From Chloroflexota bacterium (GTDB lineage Bacteria; Chloroflexota; Anaerolineae; UBA4142; SHND01), in NCBI GenBank assembly GCA_004295045.1, contig SHND01000030.1, positions 206,903-270,902 on the forward strand: a DNA stretch of 64,000 nucleotides, in the 5' to 3' direction. The notes beneath the pieces are model-generated. The model made no database searches and was not told the origin of the DNA. It was given only the letters and a program-made list of their open reading frames with translations. Positions 27,136 to 36,829 of this stretch are shown here, one piece after another (position 1 is the stretch's first letter; every line of letters begins with the position of its first letter). A program made the position numbers and the translations under genes.

Positions 27136-28701
27136 ATGCCTGCTTTACCGATTTGGCAAACCATTCCATTATTTTTGATCATTATTGGCATTTTAGTCGT
27201 CGTCCATGAATTGGGGCACTATCTTGCGGCGCGGCGTTTTGGCGTCGAAGCGCCCGAATTTGGGATTGGCTTTCCGCCGCGTTTGTTGACCTTTTGGAAA
27301 ATGAACGGCGTAATCGAGCTGCAAGGGAAAAAGATCGTCATTCCGAAAAAGTTTCTGCTGCCGGAAGGTGTGCAGACGGGCGCGTGGGTAACCTACCAGA
27401 CCGAAGACCAGAACGGCAAACAAGTATTGACCAGCATTGCGCCGATTGATCCGCAAGCGCGTGGGTCTGCAATGGCAAGTCAGGTGCAGCTGTTGGATCG
27501 CGGCACCGAATTCACGTTGAACGCGATTCCGTTCGGCGGCTTTGTGCGAATGAATGAAGATGATTCGTCATCCGCGCCGAATGCGTTTGTAAGCAAACCG
27601 GCATGGCAGCGCGCGATCATTTTGGTTGCGGGCGTGACGATGAATTTTATTCTCGCGTTCGCCGTTTTCATTCTGCTTCCGATGATGGTGCCGCAAATGA
27701 CGTTGGCGGCAAATACAAATATCGTGCGCGTGAATCCCGGCACGCCGGCGGCGAACGCGGGCTTGAGCGCGGGCGATGTGATCGTTGCGGTGAATGGGAT
27801 CGAATTGAACGGCAGCCGCCAAAAAATGGCGGACGCGCTCAAGACGCTGTGCGGCAAACAAATCACGCTTGGGATCGAACGCCCGAATCCGCGCGGCGCG
27901 GCAGAACGATTTGACGTGCAGTTGACGCCGCGCCCATTCGATGATCCGCCGTGCATAATCGGCGTTGCCATTTCCCAAGATGTCGGCGCCAAGATCGCGA
28001 GCGTGCAGCCCGGTTCGATTGCGGACAAGGCAGGCTTGCGCGCGGGCGATTCACTCGTACGCGTTGGCGACTTTACGGTATTGCCGACGAATGCGTTGAG
28101 CGGACTCTTGCAAGATGAAAATGCGCTCGCTGCGCACGTTCAGAATCACTACAAAGTCAATACGATTGCTATTTTGCGCTACATCCGCGATGGAGAACCG
28201 CGGCAAACCAAAATCACGATTCCGGCGGGACTGCCTGCCTCCGAAGCAAATCTTGGATTGAGTTTGCGTTTTGGATTCGTACCCGCTATCGGTGAAGCGA
28301 CGACGCAAATGTACACCGCGCTTACTTCGGTGCCGCGCGCGTTCCGCGATTTGTTTGCAAACATGGCGCGCGGGAACAGCTCGGGTGTGGTGGGTCCGGT
28401 CGGCATCACTCAAATTGTTGCCGAAGGTACGCCGAGCGGCGGGCTGCCCTTTTTGATTAGCGTCATTGGCGTGCTGTCACTCAATCTTGCGATTTTCAAT
28501 CTGCTGCCGATTCCCGGTCTCGACGGCGGGCGCCTCGTTTTTGTGATCGCGGAAATGTTGATGCGCGGGCGCAAACTCGATCCGCGCAAAGAAGGATATA
28601 TTCATCTCGCGGGTTTTGTGTTTTTGCTGATGATGATTTTCGTCATTTCGTATTTTGATGTGACGCGGTTGCTCGCGGGCAAATCGCCGTTTGGTCCGTG
28701 A
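27136..28701 (+). CDS. rseP: Site-2 membrane metalloprotease, RseP/MucP type, with two PDZ domains
   Basis: 521 residues. Helix 1 bears the zinc motif VVVHELGHYLAARRFG; the third ligand is the LDG motif NLLPIPGLDGGRLVF near the C-terminus. An extra loop (about 55-120) follows FPPRLLTFWK, then FGGFVRMNEDD, two PDZ domains (about 190-260, NPGTPAANAGLSAGDVIVAV; about 270-370, QPGSIADKAGLRAGDSLVRV) and the last helices. Cleaves membrane-spanning segments of regulators (anti-sigma factors) or remnant signal peptides. RseP usually has about 450 residues; the excess lies in the loops. Followed by a strong terminator. Confidence 0.93.
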   Translation: MPALPIWQTIPLFLIIIGILVVVHELGHYLAARRFGVEAPEFGIGFPPRLLTFWKMNGVIELQGKKIVIPKKFLLPEGVQTGAWVTYQTEDQNGKQVLTSIAPIDPQARGSAMASQVQLLDRGTEFTLNAIPFGGFVRMNEDDSSSAPNAFVSKPAWQRAIILVAGVTMNFILAFAVFILLPMMVPQMTLAANTNIVRVNPGTPAANAGLSAGDVIVAVNGIELNGSRQKMADALKTLCGKQITLGIERPNPRGAAERFDVQLTPRPFDDPPCIIGVAISQDVGAKIASVQPGSIADKAGLRAGDSLVRVGDFTVLPTNALSGLLQDENALAAHVQNHYKVNTIAILRYIRDGEPRQTKITIPAGLPASEANLGLSLRFGFVPAIGEATTQMYTALTSVPRAFRDLFANMARGNSSGVVGPVGITQIVAEGTPSGGLPFLISVIGVLSLNLAIFNLLPIPGLDGGRLVFVIAEMLMRGRKLDPRKEGYIHLAGFVFLLMMIFVISYFDVTRLLAGKSPFGP

Positions 28702-28745
28702 TGCGTCTTGCGCCCAAAGAGTTTTCAAATGTAATTTGTGGTATA

Positions 28746-28783
28746 AAGGGTCTCGTTTCTTGTGAACGAGACCCTTGTTTTTT
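28746..28783 (+). terminator. Rho-independent terminator after rseP
   Basis: AAGGGTCTCGTT (28746-28757) pairs perfectly with AACGAGACCCTT (28765-28776), followed by GTTTTTT. Confidence 0.92.
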
Positions 28784-28801
28784 GGAAAGCGAGTTTGTTT
28801 T

Positions 28802-30319
28802 ATGCCCACCCGATTTGGTAAATCACCCAAAAAAGTTTTTGCGTACGAATATCCTTCCCCACCGCAGTTCACCGACCCGGCGCGGCGCGAAAAATTGGCG
28901 GCGGCGTTTCCTGAAATTCATCGCGTACTTGAGGAATATCTAAACGAGCAGCACATCCCCGGCATCGCGCTTGGGGTTGTGATAGATGGTGAATTGGCAT
29001 ACGTGGATGCGTTTGGACTGCGCCATGTCGAGACGAACGCGCCGGTCATGCCGGAAACGGTCTTTCGAATTGCGTCCATGTCGAAAAGTTTTGTCGCGAT
29101 GGCAATTCTCAAATTGCGCGATGAAAAAAAATTGCGGCTCGACGATCCCGTTGCAAAATACATTCCCGAATTCAAGAAACTGAAATATCCGACGGCGGAT
29201 TCGTCCGCACTGACGATCCGCCATTTGCTCACCATGTCGCCCGGCTTTCCCGAAGACAATCCGTGGGGCGACCGGCAAATGGCGATCCGCGAACGCGAGT
29301 TCACAAATTGGCTGCGCGCAGGCATTCCCTTTTCCAACGCGCCGAATGTAACTTTCGAGTACTCGAATTACGGCTATGCGATTTTGGGACGCATCGTCAC
29401 GCTGGTTTCGGGGACGACCTTTCAAAAATACATCACAAGAATTATTTTGAAACCGCTGGGGATGCACGCGACAGTGTGGGACAAGAAAAATGTTTCATCC
29501 GAAATGCTCGCGCAAGGTTATCGCTACGAGGACGACCAATTCAAGCCCGAGCCGATCTTGTCGGATGGCGCCTTTGCCGCGATGGCAGGGCTCTTTACGA
29601 CGATTCCCGATTTCGCGCACTATATGAGTTTTTTGCTGAATGCCTTTCCGCCGCGCGATGACTTGGACGTTGGTCCGGTGGAACGCGCAACGGCGCGCGA
29701 AATGCAGCAGCTGCAGCGCTACGAGGAATTGGTTGAACGTCCCTTGCAAGATAACAATGTTTGGCGCGCGGTGGCGGGGTATGGTTTCGGTTTGGCGATT
29801 TGGCATGACCAACGGTTGGGCTATGGCGTGTCGCACGGCGGAGGCTTGCCCGGATACGGCAGTTATTATTATTTACTTCCGCATCACGGCGTTGGAATCG
29901 CCGCCTTTACTAACCGAACGTATTCGCGCGTTGGCTTGCTCTTTAACCGCGTATTGGAATTGTTGGCGTCAACGGGCGGTTTGCAGGCGCGCAAAATAAT
30001 TCCCGCGCCCATCTTGCTGGAATTGCGCGGTGTCGTACAGCGTTGGCTCGAAACAACGGATGATGGGGAATTGACCGCGCGCGCCGCCGACAACTTTTTG
30101 CTCGACCGTGATTTGGCGCATCGCCGCGCAGAGTTGGAAAAAATTCGGACAGACCTTGGCGCATTCGTACGCGTTGGCGAGATTGAGGCGGTGAACGCGC
30201 TGCGCGGCAAATGGGTGATCGAATGTGAACGCGGCTGGCTCGATGTATTTCTCACGCTTGCGCCAACTATGCCGCCGACGATTCAAATGTTGAATCTGAC
30301 GCCGCGCGCCAAGACGTAA
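28802..30319 (+). CDS. Class C beta-lactamase-like serine hydrolase
   Basis: 505 residues. The beta-lactamase/PBP4* fold occupies about 45-390: the serine motif is FRIASMSKSFVAMAIL (SMSK), the Tyr motif is FEYSNYGYAILG (YSN), and the KTG-equivalent is SHGGGLPGYGSYYY (HGG), all present. A C-terminal domain of about 110 residues follows. No signal peptide is visible, so it is probably cytoplasmic; family members are mostly esterases or D-amino-peptide hydrolases rather than true beta-lactamases. ATG 28802 is chosen; an upstream in-frame extension runs into the rseP terminator. Confidence 0.87.
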   Translation: MPTRFGKSPKKVFAYEYPSPPQFTDPARREKLAAAFPEIHRVLEEYLNEQHIPGIALGVVIDGELAYVDAFGLRHVETNAPVMPETVFRIASMSKSFVAMAILKLRDEKKLRLDDPVAKYIPEFKKLKYPTADSSALTIRHLLTMSPGFPEDNPWGDRQMAIREREFTNWLRAGIPFSNAPNVTFEYSNYGYAILGRIVTLVSGTTFQKYITRIILKPLGMHATVWDKKNVSSEMLAQGYRYEDDQFKPEPILSDGAFAAMAGLFTTIPDFAHYMSFLLNAFPPRDDLDVGPVERATAREMQQLQRYEELVERPLQDNNVWRAVAGYGFGLAIWHDQRLGYGVSHGGGLPGYGSYYYLLPHHGVGIAAFTNRTYSRVGLLFNRVLELLASTGGLQARKIIPAPILLELRGVVQRWLETTDDGELTARAADNFLLDRDLAHRRAELEKIRTDLGAFVRVGEIEAVNALRGKWVIECERGWLDVFLTLAPTMPPTIQMLNLTPRAKT

Positions 30320-30326
30320 CACGGAT

Positions 30327-30355
30327 TTATCAATTTGCCGTATCTCATTTACAAT
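30327..30355 (+). promoter_or_regulatory. Promoter giving a leaderless transcript (zinc-ribbon gene)
   Basis: TTATCA (30327-30332), 17-bp spacer, TACAAT (30350-30355). The GTG start codon is at 30363, only 7 nt beyond the -10, so transcription would begin at or next to the start codon. Confidence 0.5.
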
Positions 30356-30362
30356 TTTATTC

Positions 30363-31184
30363 GTGTCCGAACAAGATTCTTTGACTCGTACGTCGCGCGT
30401 TCGCTGTAACTATTGCAGCAAACGCATCCCCGCGTCGGCGGTGGTTTGCCCGAACTGCCAGCGAAATCCGCGCGCATTTTATTGGAAGCGCAGGCACGTG
30501 ATTTTGTTGGTGAGTGTTCTCGCCCTCGCCGCCGTTGCCGCGCTGTTTTGGTTCGCGGATGATTTGCGCAAATTCGTGCCGGCAACTGTGGCACTGAATC
30601 CGACGCCGACGCAAACTATCACGCGCGCGCCGGTATCTGTCGTACTCGTTGCGACGCGTCCCCCTTTAACCGCGACGCGCGTCCCTCCCACTGCGACACG
30701 CGCAATTACGAATACGCCGCGTGCTACTGCAACCGCGACGTTCACGCTGATCGCGACAAGCCCCGCCGCGAATCCCGCGTCGAACGCGGCGCGCGTGACC
30801 GAAACTCCATCGCCGATTCCGACACGCGTTCCTGTCGCTTCACCAGTTTTGATTTCTCCCACTGACGGCGAACGCATCATCGGTCCGAACAAGCGTGTGC
30901 TCTTGCAATTTCAGCCCGCGCAGCCGTTAGGTGCGCAGGAGTGGTATCGCGTGCAGGTGGATTTTTTGGATCGGGCGGGGAACCCCGTGAGTTGGTGCGG
31001 CTTTACGCGAGAGAGCGCGCAAGAATTTCCGCGCGATTTTTTTGATGACTCGTCGCCGAATGTGCGTTCCTTTTTGTGGCGTGTGAATGTGGTGCAGTCC
31101 GGGCAATTCAATCCGGCAACGTGCGACGCGCCGTACGATACTGTGAGCGCGCCCAGCGACGTGCGGACGTTTTATTGGTATTGA
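30363..31184 (+). CDS. Zinc-ribbon membrane protein with Thr/Pro-rich stalk
   Basis: 273 residues from a GTG start. Cytoplasmic N-terminal zinc ribbon (VRCNYCSKRIPASAVVCPNC), one membrane helix (HVILLVSVLALAAVAALFWF, about 47-66), then a long threonine/proline/alanine-rich stalk with repeated TPTxT, TATRVPPTATRA and TPRATATATF elements (about 80-155), and an outer beta domain containing ISPTDGERIIGPNKRVLLQF, like domains in other Anaerolineae-type surface proteins. The stalk resembles O-glycosylated linkers (inference). Function unknown. No ribosome-binding site, in line with a leaderless mRNA. Confidence 0.75.
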   Translation: MSEQDSLTRTSRVRCNYCSKRIPASAVVCPNCQRNPRAFYWKRRHVILLVSVLALAAVAALFWFADDLRKFVPATVALNPTPTQTITRAPVSVVLVATRPPLTATRVPPTATRAITNTPRATATATFTLIATSPAANPASNAARVTETPSPIPTRVPVASPVLISPTDGERIIGPNKRVLLQFQPAQPLGAQEWYRVQVDFLDRAGNPVSWCGFTRESAQEFPRDFFDDSSPNVRSFLWRVNVVQSGQFNPATCDAPYDTVSAPSDVRTFYWY

Positions 31185-31225
31185 ACTCGCGTCGAGAGCG
31201 CAGACTCGCCTTTGCACACACTCGT

Positions 31226-31819
31226 TCATTCCGCCAAGAGCGCTTGGATCACCTTTTCACTTTCCGCGTACGCTCCTTCGCCGACGTGCGTGTAGCGAAT
31301 GTATCCCTCTTTGTCCACGATGAACCAGGTGGGCCACGCCCAAACGTTGTAACGATTCCAATTTGCGAAATCGCCGTCAATTGCCACAGGATATTTGATG
31401 TTATAGTCGTGAACTGCTTGGCGGACATTGGCAACATCTTTTTCAAACGACAATTCGGGTGTGTGAACGCCGAGAACTACCAAACCCTGCGCGCGATATT
31501 TTTCATCCCACGCTTTTTTGTAGGGCAGAGTATTTTTGCAGTTGTAACAGGCGAACGTCCAAAAATCAACGACCACTACTTTGCCGCGCAAATCGTTCCA
31601 GTCAAGGTTGTCAGAATTGAGCCACGTTGAACTGGAAATTTCTTTTGCCAATTTGAATTGGCTCTTGTCAATTTTGACGGGTGATGCAGTGGCAAGCATT
31701 CCGCCCTCCTCCATCGTGTCTGGCGCGTTCGCACGGAACTGTATTTGGTTGGCAGCGCACGCGGCGAACAGCGCGACAAAAATTCCCAACATTACGACGC
31801 GCGAAATTTGAATTTTCAT
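31226..31819 (-). CDS. Thioredoxin-like (TlpA/DipZ-type) envelope lipoprotein
   Basis: 197 residues. Signal sequence with a lipobox-like cysteine (GIFVALFAACAAN), then a thioredoxin fold with CxxC in FWTFACYNCKNTLPYKKAW and the cis-Pro block VWAWPTWFIVDKEGYIRY. YNC and the FxxxxCxxCK context resemble the C-terminal domain of DipZ-like proteins. Probably reduces extracytoplasmic disulfides or serves cytochrome or metal-centre assembly; the electron donor is not encoded nearby. Good ribosome-binding site GGAGAGG. Divergent from the two-component system at 31944. Confidence 0.85.
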   Translation of the reverse strand: MKIQISRVVMLGIFVALFAACAANQIQFRANAPDTMEEGGMLATASPVKIDKSQFKLAKEISSSTWLNSDNLDWNDLRGKVVVVDFWTFACYNCKNTLPYKKAWDEKYRAQGLVVLGVHTPELSFEKDVANVRQAVHDYNIKYPVAIDGDFANWNRYNVWAWPTWFIVDKEGYIRYTHVGEGAYAESEKVIQALLAE

Positions 31820-31943
31820 TTCGACCTCTCCAAAAATCTCACCTACAGTTGCAGCAAGCGTATCCGCAAATCCTTACATTTCGCTAACGCACAAAATTCT
31901 CAATTTATGAATTCGTAAGAAATTCGGAATATAACGAGGCGAA

Positions 31944-32642
31944 ATGCCCATGCAAAAAGTTCTCGTTGTGGATGATGAACCGCAAATCCTCGATGTCGTG
32001 AGCAAGTATCTGACGCGCGAGGGTTTTCAGATTTCGATTGCGCGCGATGGTGAAGGCGCGCTCTCGGCGTTCAATGCAAACAAACCCGATTTGGTCGTAC
32101 TCGACTTGATGCTGCCAAAAGTGGATGGCTTGGAAGTCTTCAAGCGCTTGCGGACATTGAGCGCGGTGCCCGTAATCATGCTCACCGCCAAAGGCGAAGA
32201 GACGGATCGAATCGTCGGACTCGAACTTGGCGCGGATGATTACATCACGAAACCATTTTCGCCGCGCGAACTGGTCGCGCGCGTCAAAGCGGTGCTGCGG
32301 CGCGTGACCACCGGCACAATGCTCGATACGGGCGAACGCACCCTCGTGCGCGGCGATTTGCGAATTGATCCGCGCGCGCGTTCCGTTTCCGTTTCCGACA
32401 AGGCGGTGGAATTGACGAGCAAAGAATTCGATCTACTTTGGTTTCTCGCGTCACATCCCGGGCAGGTGTTCACGCGTACTCAATTGCTCGATCACGTTTG
32501 GGGTTATGAATATTACGGCGACTCGTCCACCGTCACCGTTCACATTCGCCGTCTCCGCGAAAAAATTGAAAACGATCCCGCGAACCCGCATTATCTTTCG
32601 ACCGTATGGGGGGTGGGATATAAATTTGAAAAAGAGGTTTAG
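31944..32642 (+). CDS. OmpR-family response regulator
   Basis: 232 residues. The receiver VLVVDDEPQILDVVSKYL has the acceptor Asp in LVVLDLMLPKVDG, Thr in VIMLTAKG and Lys in YITKPFSPRELVARV; the winged-helix domain ends PANPHYLSTVWGVGYKFE. Forms a pair with the kinase starting at 32717. The gap between them carries repeat G1. GAGG lies in front of the ATG; a second ATG six bases on is also possible. Confidence 0.93.
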   Translation: MPMQKVLVVDDEPQILDVVSKYLTREGFQISIARDGEGALSAFNANKPDLVVLDLMLPKVDGLEVFKRLRTLSAVPVIMLTAKGEETDRIVGLELGADDYITKPFSPRELVARVKAVLRRVTTGTMLDTGERTLVRGDLRIDPRARSVSVSDKAVELTSKEFDLLWFLASHPGQVFTRTQLLDHVWGYEYYGDSSTVTVHIRRLREKIENDPANPHYLSTVWGVGYKFEKEV

Positions 32643-32646
32643 CAAA

Positions 32647-32715
32647 TGGCTGATAGCCGATGGCGAATAGAAAAAAATCAAAGCTGCGCGCCATCTGCCA
32701 TTTGCCATCTGCCAC
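32647..32715. repeat. Repeat G1 (GCCATCTGCCATTTGCCATCTGCC) between regulator and kinase
   Basis: Left part TGGCTGATAGCCGATGGCGA and right part GCCATCTGCCATTTGCCATC are partly complementary and flank a short A-rich centre. The right-hand unit recurs inside lysA at 63947-63978. The kinase start codon is immediately after it. Confidence 0.6.
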
Positions 32716-32716
32716 C

Positions 32717-33973
32717 ATGCGCCGCTCACTCACTTTCGGAATCATTCTCTTGATCGCCGCGCCGCTCGCCGCGCTGGCGCTGGCGCGCGCATGGCTCGGC
32801 GCACCGATGGGCGAGTTGGTAGAATTACTGCGCTTGTTTCTGATCGCAGAAACGATCGCGTTAGTGTTTGGATTCGCCGCGTATTATGTGGTGCTGCGAA
32901 TGGGCATCGGCGGCATCAGCGGCAAAGTCGCATTGGGTTACGCGTTGTGCGTCGGCGTGACGGCAATGGTGATTCTGCTCGTCTCGATGCCGATGTTTAT
33001 TTCGACGCACGACGCTCAATTTTTGCTGGTGTTGTTGGTTTTTTCTGGAATTATTTCGCTCGGCTTTGGCTATTTGATTTCGCGGGCGATTACGCGCGGC
33101 TTGAGCGAATTGACCATTGGCGCGGAAAAAATCGCGCAAGGAAATTTCTCTGCGCGAGTGAATGTGAAATCGGGCGATGAAGTGGAACGGCTCGGCAGCG
33201 CGTTCAATGACATGGCAGAAAAATTGGAACAAGCCGCCGCGAAACAAAAAGAATTGGAACAGGCGCGCCGCGACGTGGTTGCCGCCGTGTCACACGATTT
33301 ACGCACGCCGCTGGCGTCACTGCGCGCGATGATCGAAGCGATCAATGATGGTGTGGTAACCGACGACGCGACCAAAGAGCGTTATTTAAAAAGTGCGCAG
33401 CTGCAAGCCGAAAATCTTTCGTTGCTTGTGGACGATCTGTTTGAATTGTCGCAGCTCGACGCGGGGGTGATGCAGTGGAGCGTCGAACCGAGTTCGCTGC
33501 GTGATTTGATTTCCGATACGCTGGAAACGATGCACGTGCAGGCGGCGGAAAAAAATATAAAATTGAGCGGTTGGGTGGACCCGAGTGTTGATCCGGTGTT
33601 GATGAATTCGCACGAGATGCAGCGCGTGCTGTACAACTTGATTCAAAACGCGATTCGGCATACGCCCGCCGATGGGACCGTGTTTGTCGAAGCGCGCCAA
33701 CGCGACAGTGGAGGCGAAGTGCAAGTGGATGTGATTGATACAGGCGAGGGCATTGCGGAACAAGATGTGCCGCGCATCTTTGACCAATTTTATCGCGGCG
33801 AAAAATCGCGTGCGCGCGAATCCTTTGGCTATGGCTCGGGCGGCGGCGCGGGGTTGGGACTCGCCATCGCGCAGCGAATTGTGTTGGCGCATCACGGCAA
33901 AATTTGGGTGGAATCAAAACGCGGGGCAGGGAGTAGGTTTAGTTTTACACTGCCGCGTGTTGCAAGCAAGTGA
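32717..33973 (+). CDS. Membrane sensor histidine kinase (HAMP-HisKA-HATPase)
   Basis: 418 residues from ATG 32717 (MRRSLTFGIILLIAAPLAAL); the longer upstream frame is translated repeat. About four hydrophobic segments (about 5-25, 38-60, 68-92, 103-125) make a small multi-pass sensor without a large outer domain. HAMP follows (SRAITRGLSELTIGAEKIAQ), then HisKA with VVAAVSHDLRTPLASLRAMI (His about 210), and HATPase with N box RVLYNLIQNAIRHTPADG, G1 VIDTGEGIAEQDVPRIFDQF and G2 GLGLAIAQRIV. Cognate regulator is directly upstream. Signal unknown. Confidence 0.92.
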   Translation: MRRSLTFGIILLIAAPLAALALARAWLGAPMGELVELLRLFLIAETIALVFGFAAYYVVLRMGIGGISGKVALGYALCVGVTAMVILLVSMPMFISTHDAQFLLVLLVFSGIISLGFGYLISRAITRGLSELTIGAEKIAQGNFSARVNVKSGDEVERLGSAFNDMAEKLEQAAAKQKELEQARRDVVAAVSHDLRTPLASLRAMIEAINDGVVTDDATKERYLKSAQLQAENLSLLVDDLFELSQLDAGVMQWSVEPSSLRDLISDTLETMHVQAAEKNIKLSGWVDPSVDPVLMNSHEMQRVLYNLIQNAIRHTPADGTVFVEARQRDSGGEVQVDVIDTGEGIAEQDVPRIFDQFYRGEKSRARESFGYGSGGGAGLGLAIAQRIVLAHHGKIWVESKRGAGSRFSFTLPRVASK

Positions 33974-34021
33974 CAAAAAAATTTCTCTCCTGTTTCACCA
34001 GCGCGCCTTTCCCTCAAACGT

Positions 34022-34432
34022 TTATTCGCTTCTTATTCCTTCTTGATATTGTTCGTCGCTGACCTTTTCCATCCAATCCACGGCCTTGCCGTCGAGTGTT
34101 TCCTGAATCGCAATGTGTGTCATGGCAGTGGTGGGCGATGCGCCATGCCAATGCTTTTCGCCGGGCTCGAACCAGACTACATCCCCGGGTCGAATTTGCT
34201 CGACTGGACCTTCCCATCGTTGCGCCAAGCCGCAGCCCGCTGTCACAATCAGAGTCTGACCCAGCGGGTGGGTGTGCCAGGCAGTCCGCGCTCCCGGCTC
34301 GAACGTGACACTGTTGCCTGCCGCACGTGCGGGTTCTTTGACTTGAAACAGCGGGTCAATGCGTACGGCGCCGGTGAACCAGTCGCCGGGTCCTTTACCA
34401 GAAGGTTGTGAGCCACTTTGTTTGATTTCCAT
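34022..34432 (-). CDS. Small cupin-domain protein
   Basis: 136 residues from ATG 34432, with ribosome-binding site GGAGGAATTC. Single cupin barrel with metal ligands in [18 protein letters not shown] (motif 1) and [18 protein letters not shown] (motif 2). Similar to cupins found with carboxymuconolactone-decarboxylase proteins; such a partner is not present here. Directly downstream of the TMEM175-like gene (16 bp) and so probably co-transcribed. Confidence 0.85.
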   Translation of the reverse strand: MEIKQSGSQPSGKGPGDWFTGAVRIDPLFQVKEPARAAGNSVTFEPGARTAWHTHPLGQTLIVTAGCGLAQRWEGPVEQIRPGDVVWFEPGEKHWHGASPTTAMTHIAIQETLDGKAVDWMEKVSDEQYQEGIRSE

Positions 34433-34448
34433 TTTCTGAATTCCTCCA

Positions 34449-35039
34449 TTACTGGTTGTCACTTGAAATTAGATTTGGCAGAAAATACAATAACGGAACG
34501 AGGAAGAAACAAAGCAAGGACAAATAAACATTTACAAACGACAACAGAATCGCTGATCCGTAGAGTGCGATTGCAGGAATACTGTGGCTCGGTCCCATAC
34601 CTTTTGCAGATAAAGGATCCACAAAGAGCTTGTGATTCCTTGCGTAGCTCCTTAATGCGAAAAAAGTCAATGCAGCGAGTAACTGGTTCACACCGTACAA
34701 AATAACCGGAAATTGGTCCGTCGGATGATCGCCAAGCAACGCGGTCGGAAAAGGCATGAAACAAATCCATAACAAGAAAAGATTATTTAACCAAACCAGC
34801 CCGATCGTTGCCTCGCGGATTTGGCGGAAAAAATAATGATGCCCTACCCAGTGAATGCAAATCAATACAAACGTCAAGGCAAAACTGACAACTTTTGAGA
34901 CAAGCGGCGCCATGGCTGCGGCGTACTGGCTCAAGCTCGAGTGATCTGCAATGTAGGGGACGCTTAGTTCGAGGACAAGCAGCGTCAATATGATTGCAAA
35001 AATCCCGTCACTGAAGGCTTCGACCCGCTCTTTGGACAT
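34449..35039 (-). CDS. TMEM175-family (DUF1211) potassium channel
   Basis: 196 residues with about six membrane helices. The first helix holds the family signature [20 protein letters not shown] (FSD motif), and HWVGHHYFF and [18 protein letters not shown] match later helices. Bacterial members form tetrameric K+ channels. Codon use and base composition are visibly more AT-rich than in the flanking core genes, so it is likely acquired. Neighbours (cupin, DUF2255, broken dehydrogenases) do not suggest a pathway. Confidence 0.85.
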   Translation of the reverse strand: MSKERVEAFSDGIFAIILTLLVLELSVPYIADHSSLSQYAAAMAPLVSKVVSFALTFVLICIHWVGHHYFFRQIREATIGLVWLNNLFLLWICFMPFPTALLGDHPTDQFPVILYGVNQLLAALTFFALRSYARNHKLFVDPLSAKGMGPSHSIPAIALYGSAILLSFVNVYLSLLCFFLVPLLYFLPNLISSDNQ

Positions 35040-35089
35040 ATCTCGAATCTTGTGGCAATGGTTGTGTTCTTGAGAACGAGAGGGAACTA

Positions 35090-35469
35090 TTAACTTGCGC
35101 GCGGCACAAGTTTGATGGTCGCGGCGCGCGCGTCAGGAGTCAGAGTGCTTCCAACAATGTTCGCGCTGTAGCGGCGATATTTGGTTTGATACGCGGCGTC
35201 AATCTGGTCGTTGACAGCAGGGTCAGAGACCTCGACAAACGTGACATCTTTGTCCACGCCGCCAGCCCGGATGTGTCCCTCATGACGCGTCTGCGTGCCT
35301 CGAAACCATGCAGACGTGCGCCCGTTAACGGCGCGGACATAGAGGTCATCGCCGACGCGGACGACCCAAATCGTCACCGGGTTTCGGAGTGCGCCATCGC
35401 GTCGCAGCGATTGAATTTTCAGTTCTTCTGCTGTTCCAATTTTGTCGAGTTCGTCGCTTGTCCATGCAG

Positions 35470-35473
<4 letters not shown>
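35090..35473 (-). CDS. DUF2255 family protein
   Basis: 127 residues. MTAWTSDELDKIGTAEELKI and VRVGDDLYVRAVNGRTSAWF, RHEGHIRAGGVDKDVTF are typical of DUF2255, a small split-barrel-like family of unknown function often found next to oxidoreductases. Its ATG overlaps the stop codon of the chimeric pseudogene (ATGA), which suggests it once followed an intact alcohol dehydrogenase gene. Ribosome-binding site GAGAGGTGAGG. Confidence 0.82.
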
Positions 35474-36010
<537 letters not shown>

Positions 36011-36089
36011 ATAAAACGCGTTTGGCGAGTATTGTACGTCAAATTGACGTTTAATCTCAAGTAGGGCGGGTACTTTCCAAGTCAAAAGG

Positions 36090-36098
36090 TGTTAAAAT
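36090..36098 (+). promoter_or_regulatory. Extended -10 of the PIN toxin-antitoxin cassette
   Basis: TG-T-TAAAAT ends at 36098; the toxin GTG start is at 36105. The predicted transcript start coincides with the start codon, so the mRNA should be leaderless. No good -35. Confidence 0.5.
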
Positions 36099-36104
36099 AG
36101 CAGT

Positions 36105-36545
36105 GTGAAAATCTATCTTGATTTATGCGCCATCCAAAGACCGCTCGATACATCGAATCAAATTCGGATTATTTTAGAGTCAGAAGCCGTTCTCGGTATC
36201 ATTACTTTTTGTGACATTGGGCAGGCTGAATTACTTTCATCAGAAGCATTGCTTTATGAAGGCGAACAAAGTTCTTTGCCTGTAAGAAAAGAACATACTT
36301 TGTCAGTTTTGGCAAAAGCAAAGAGCGTTCTGGACGTTACAGAAAAAGAAAAATCTCGTGCCGCAGAAATAATGCAAGTTGGCGTAAAACCGCTTGACGC
36401 ACTTCATATCGCTTTGGCAGAATCTGGAAGTGCAGATTATTTTTGCACCTGCGATGATAAACTAATGCGAAACATCAAGAAGGTCAAAGATTTAGCGGTA
36501 AAAGTGGTAAATCCTGTTGATCTGGTTCAGGAGATTGAGAAATGA
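36105..36545 (+). CDS. PIN-domain toxin (VapC-like ribonuclease)
   Basis: 146 residues, GTG start. The four acidic residues of PIN nucleases are visible: Asp in MKIYLDLCAIQRPLD, Glu in DIGQAELLSSEALL, Asp in GVKPLDALHIALAE and Asp in YFCTCDDKLMRN. Such enzymes cut tRNA or rRNA when the antitoxin is lost. The antitoxin gene follows, overlapping by 4 bp (ATGA), the reverse of the usual antitoxin-first order. AT-rich compared with flanking genes, and upstream of an attC-like site, consistent with arrival as an integron cassette. Confidence 0.87.
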   Translation: MKIYLDLCAIQRPLDTSNQIRIILESEAVLGIITFCDIGQAELLSSEALLYEGEQSSLPVRKEHTLSVLAKAKSVLDVTEKEKSRAAEIMQVGVKPLDALHIALAESGSADYFCTCDDKLMRNIKKVKDLAVKVVNPVDLVQEIEK

Positions 36546-36754
36546 TTACGGATGTAAAACCTCTAATCGAAATTAATCAGCAAGCAATTCACCTACTCTA
36601 TAAAGAGTTAGGGGTTGTTGACGCAGTTCGTTTTCTAAAACAATTTACTCAAGGCTATGGAAATTACACTCAAGAGCGAGAAGTTATCTTTGCAAATAAA
36701 TCCCTTGATGATATTGTCAGCGAAATCGAAAAACGGAGAAAGACGGCACAATAA
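36542..36754 (+). CDS. Antitoxin of the PIN pair
   Basis: 70 residues. MITDVKPLIEINQQAIHLLY, GVVDAVRFLKQFTQGYGNYT and SLDDIVSEIEKRRK resemble the small antitoxins paired with PIN toxins in cyanobacteria and other environmental bacteria. The C-terminal basic helix probably plugs the toxin active site. Translationally coupled to the toxin. A hairpin terminator follows at 36764. Confidence 0.78.
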   Translation: MITDVKPLIEINQQAIHLLYKELGVVDAVRFLKQFTQGYGNYTQEREVIFANKSLDDIVSEIEKRRKTAQ

Positions 36755-36763
36755 AAAATTTAC

Positions 36764-36800
36764 GAGCGCAGGCTGGTTTTATAGGCTTGCGCTCTTTCTT
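36764..36800 (+). terminator. Terminator after the toxin-antitoxin pair
   Basis: GAGCGCAGGC ... GGCTTGCGCTC followed by TTTCTT: imperfect stem with a single bulge and a T-rich tail. Confidence 0.55.
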
Positions 36801-36829
36801 AAAGCAAAGGTTCTTGTGGGCAAAAAACC

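Noticed and set aside
32717..33973. Kinase start at 32660
   Set aside because: Residues before the ATG at 32717 are translated repeat G1; the later ATG begins directly with a membrane helix.
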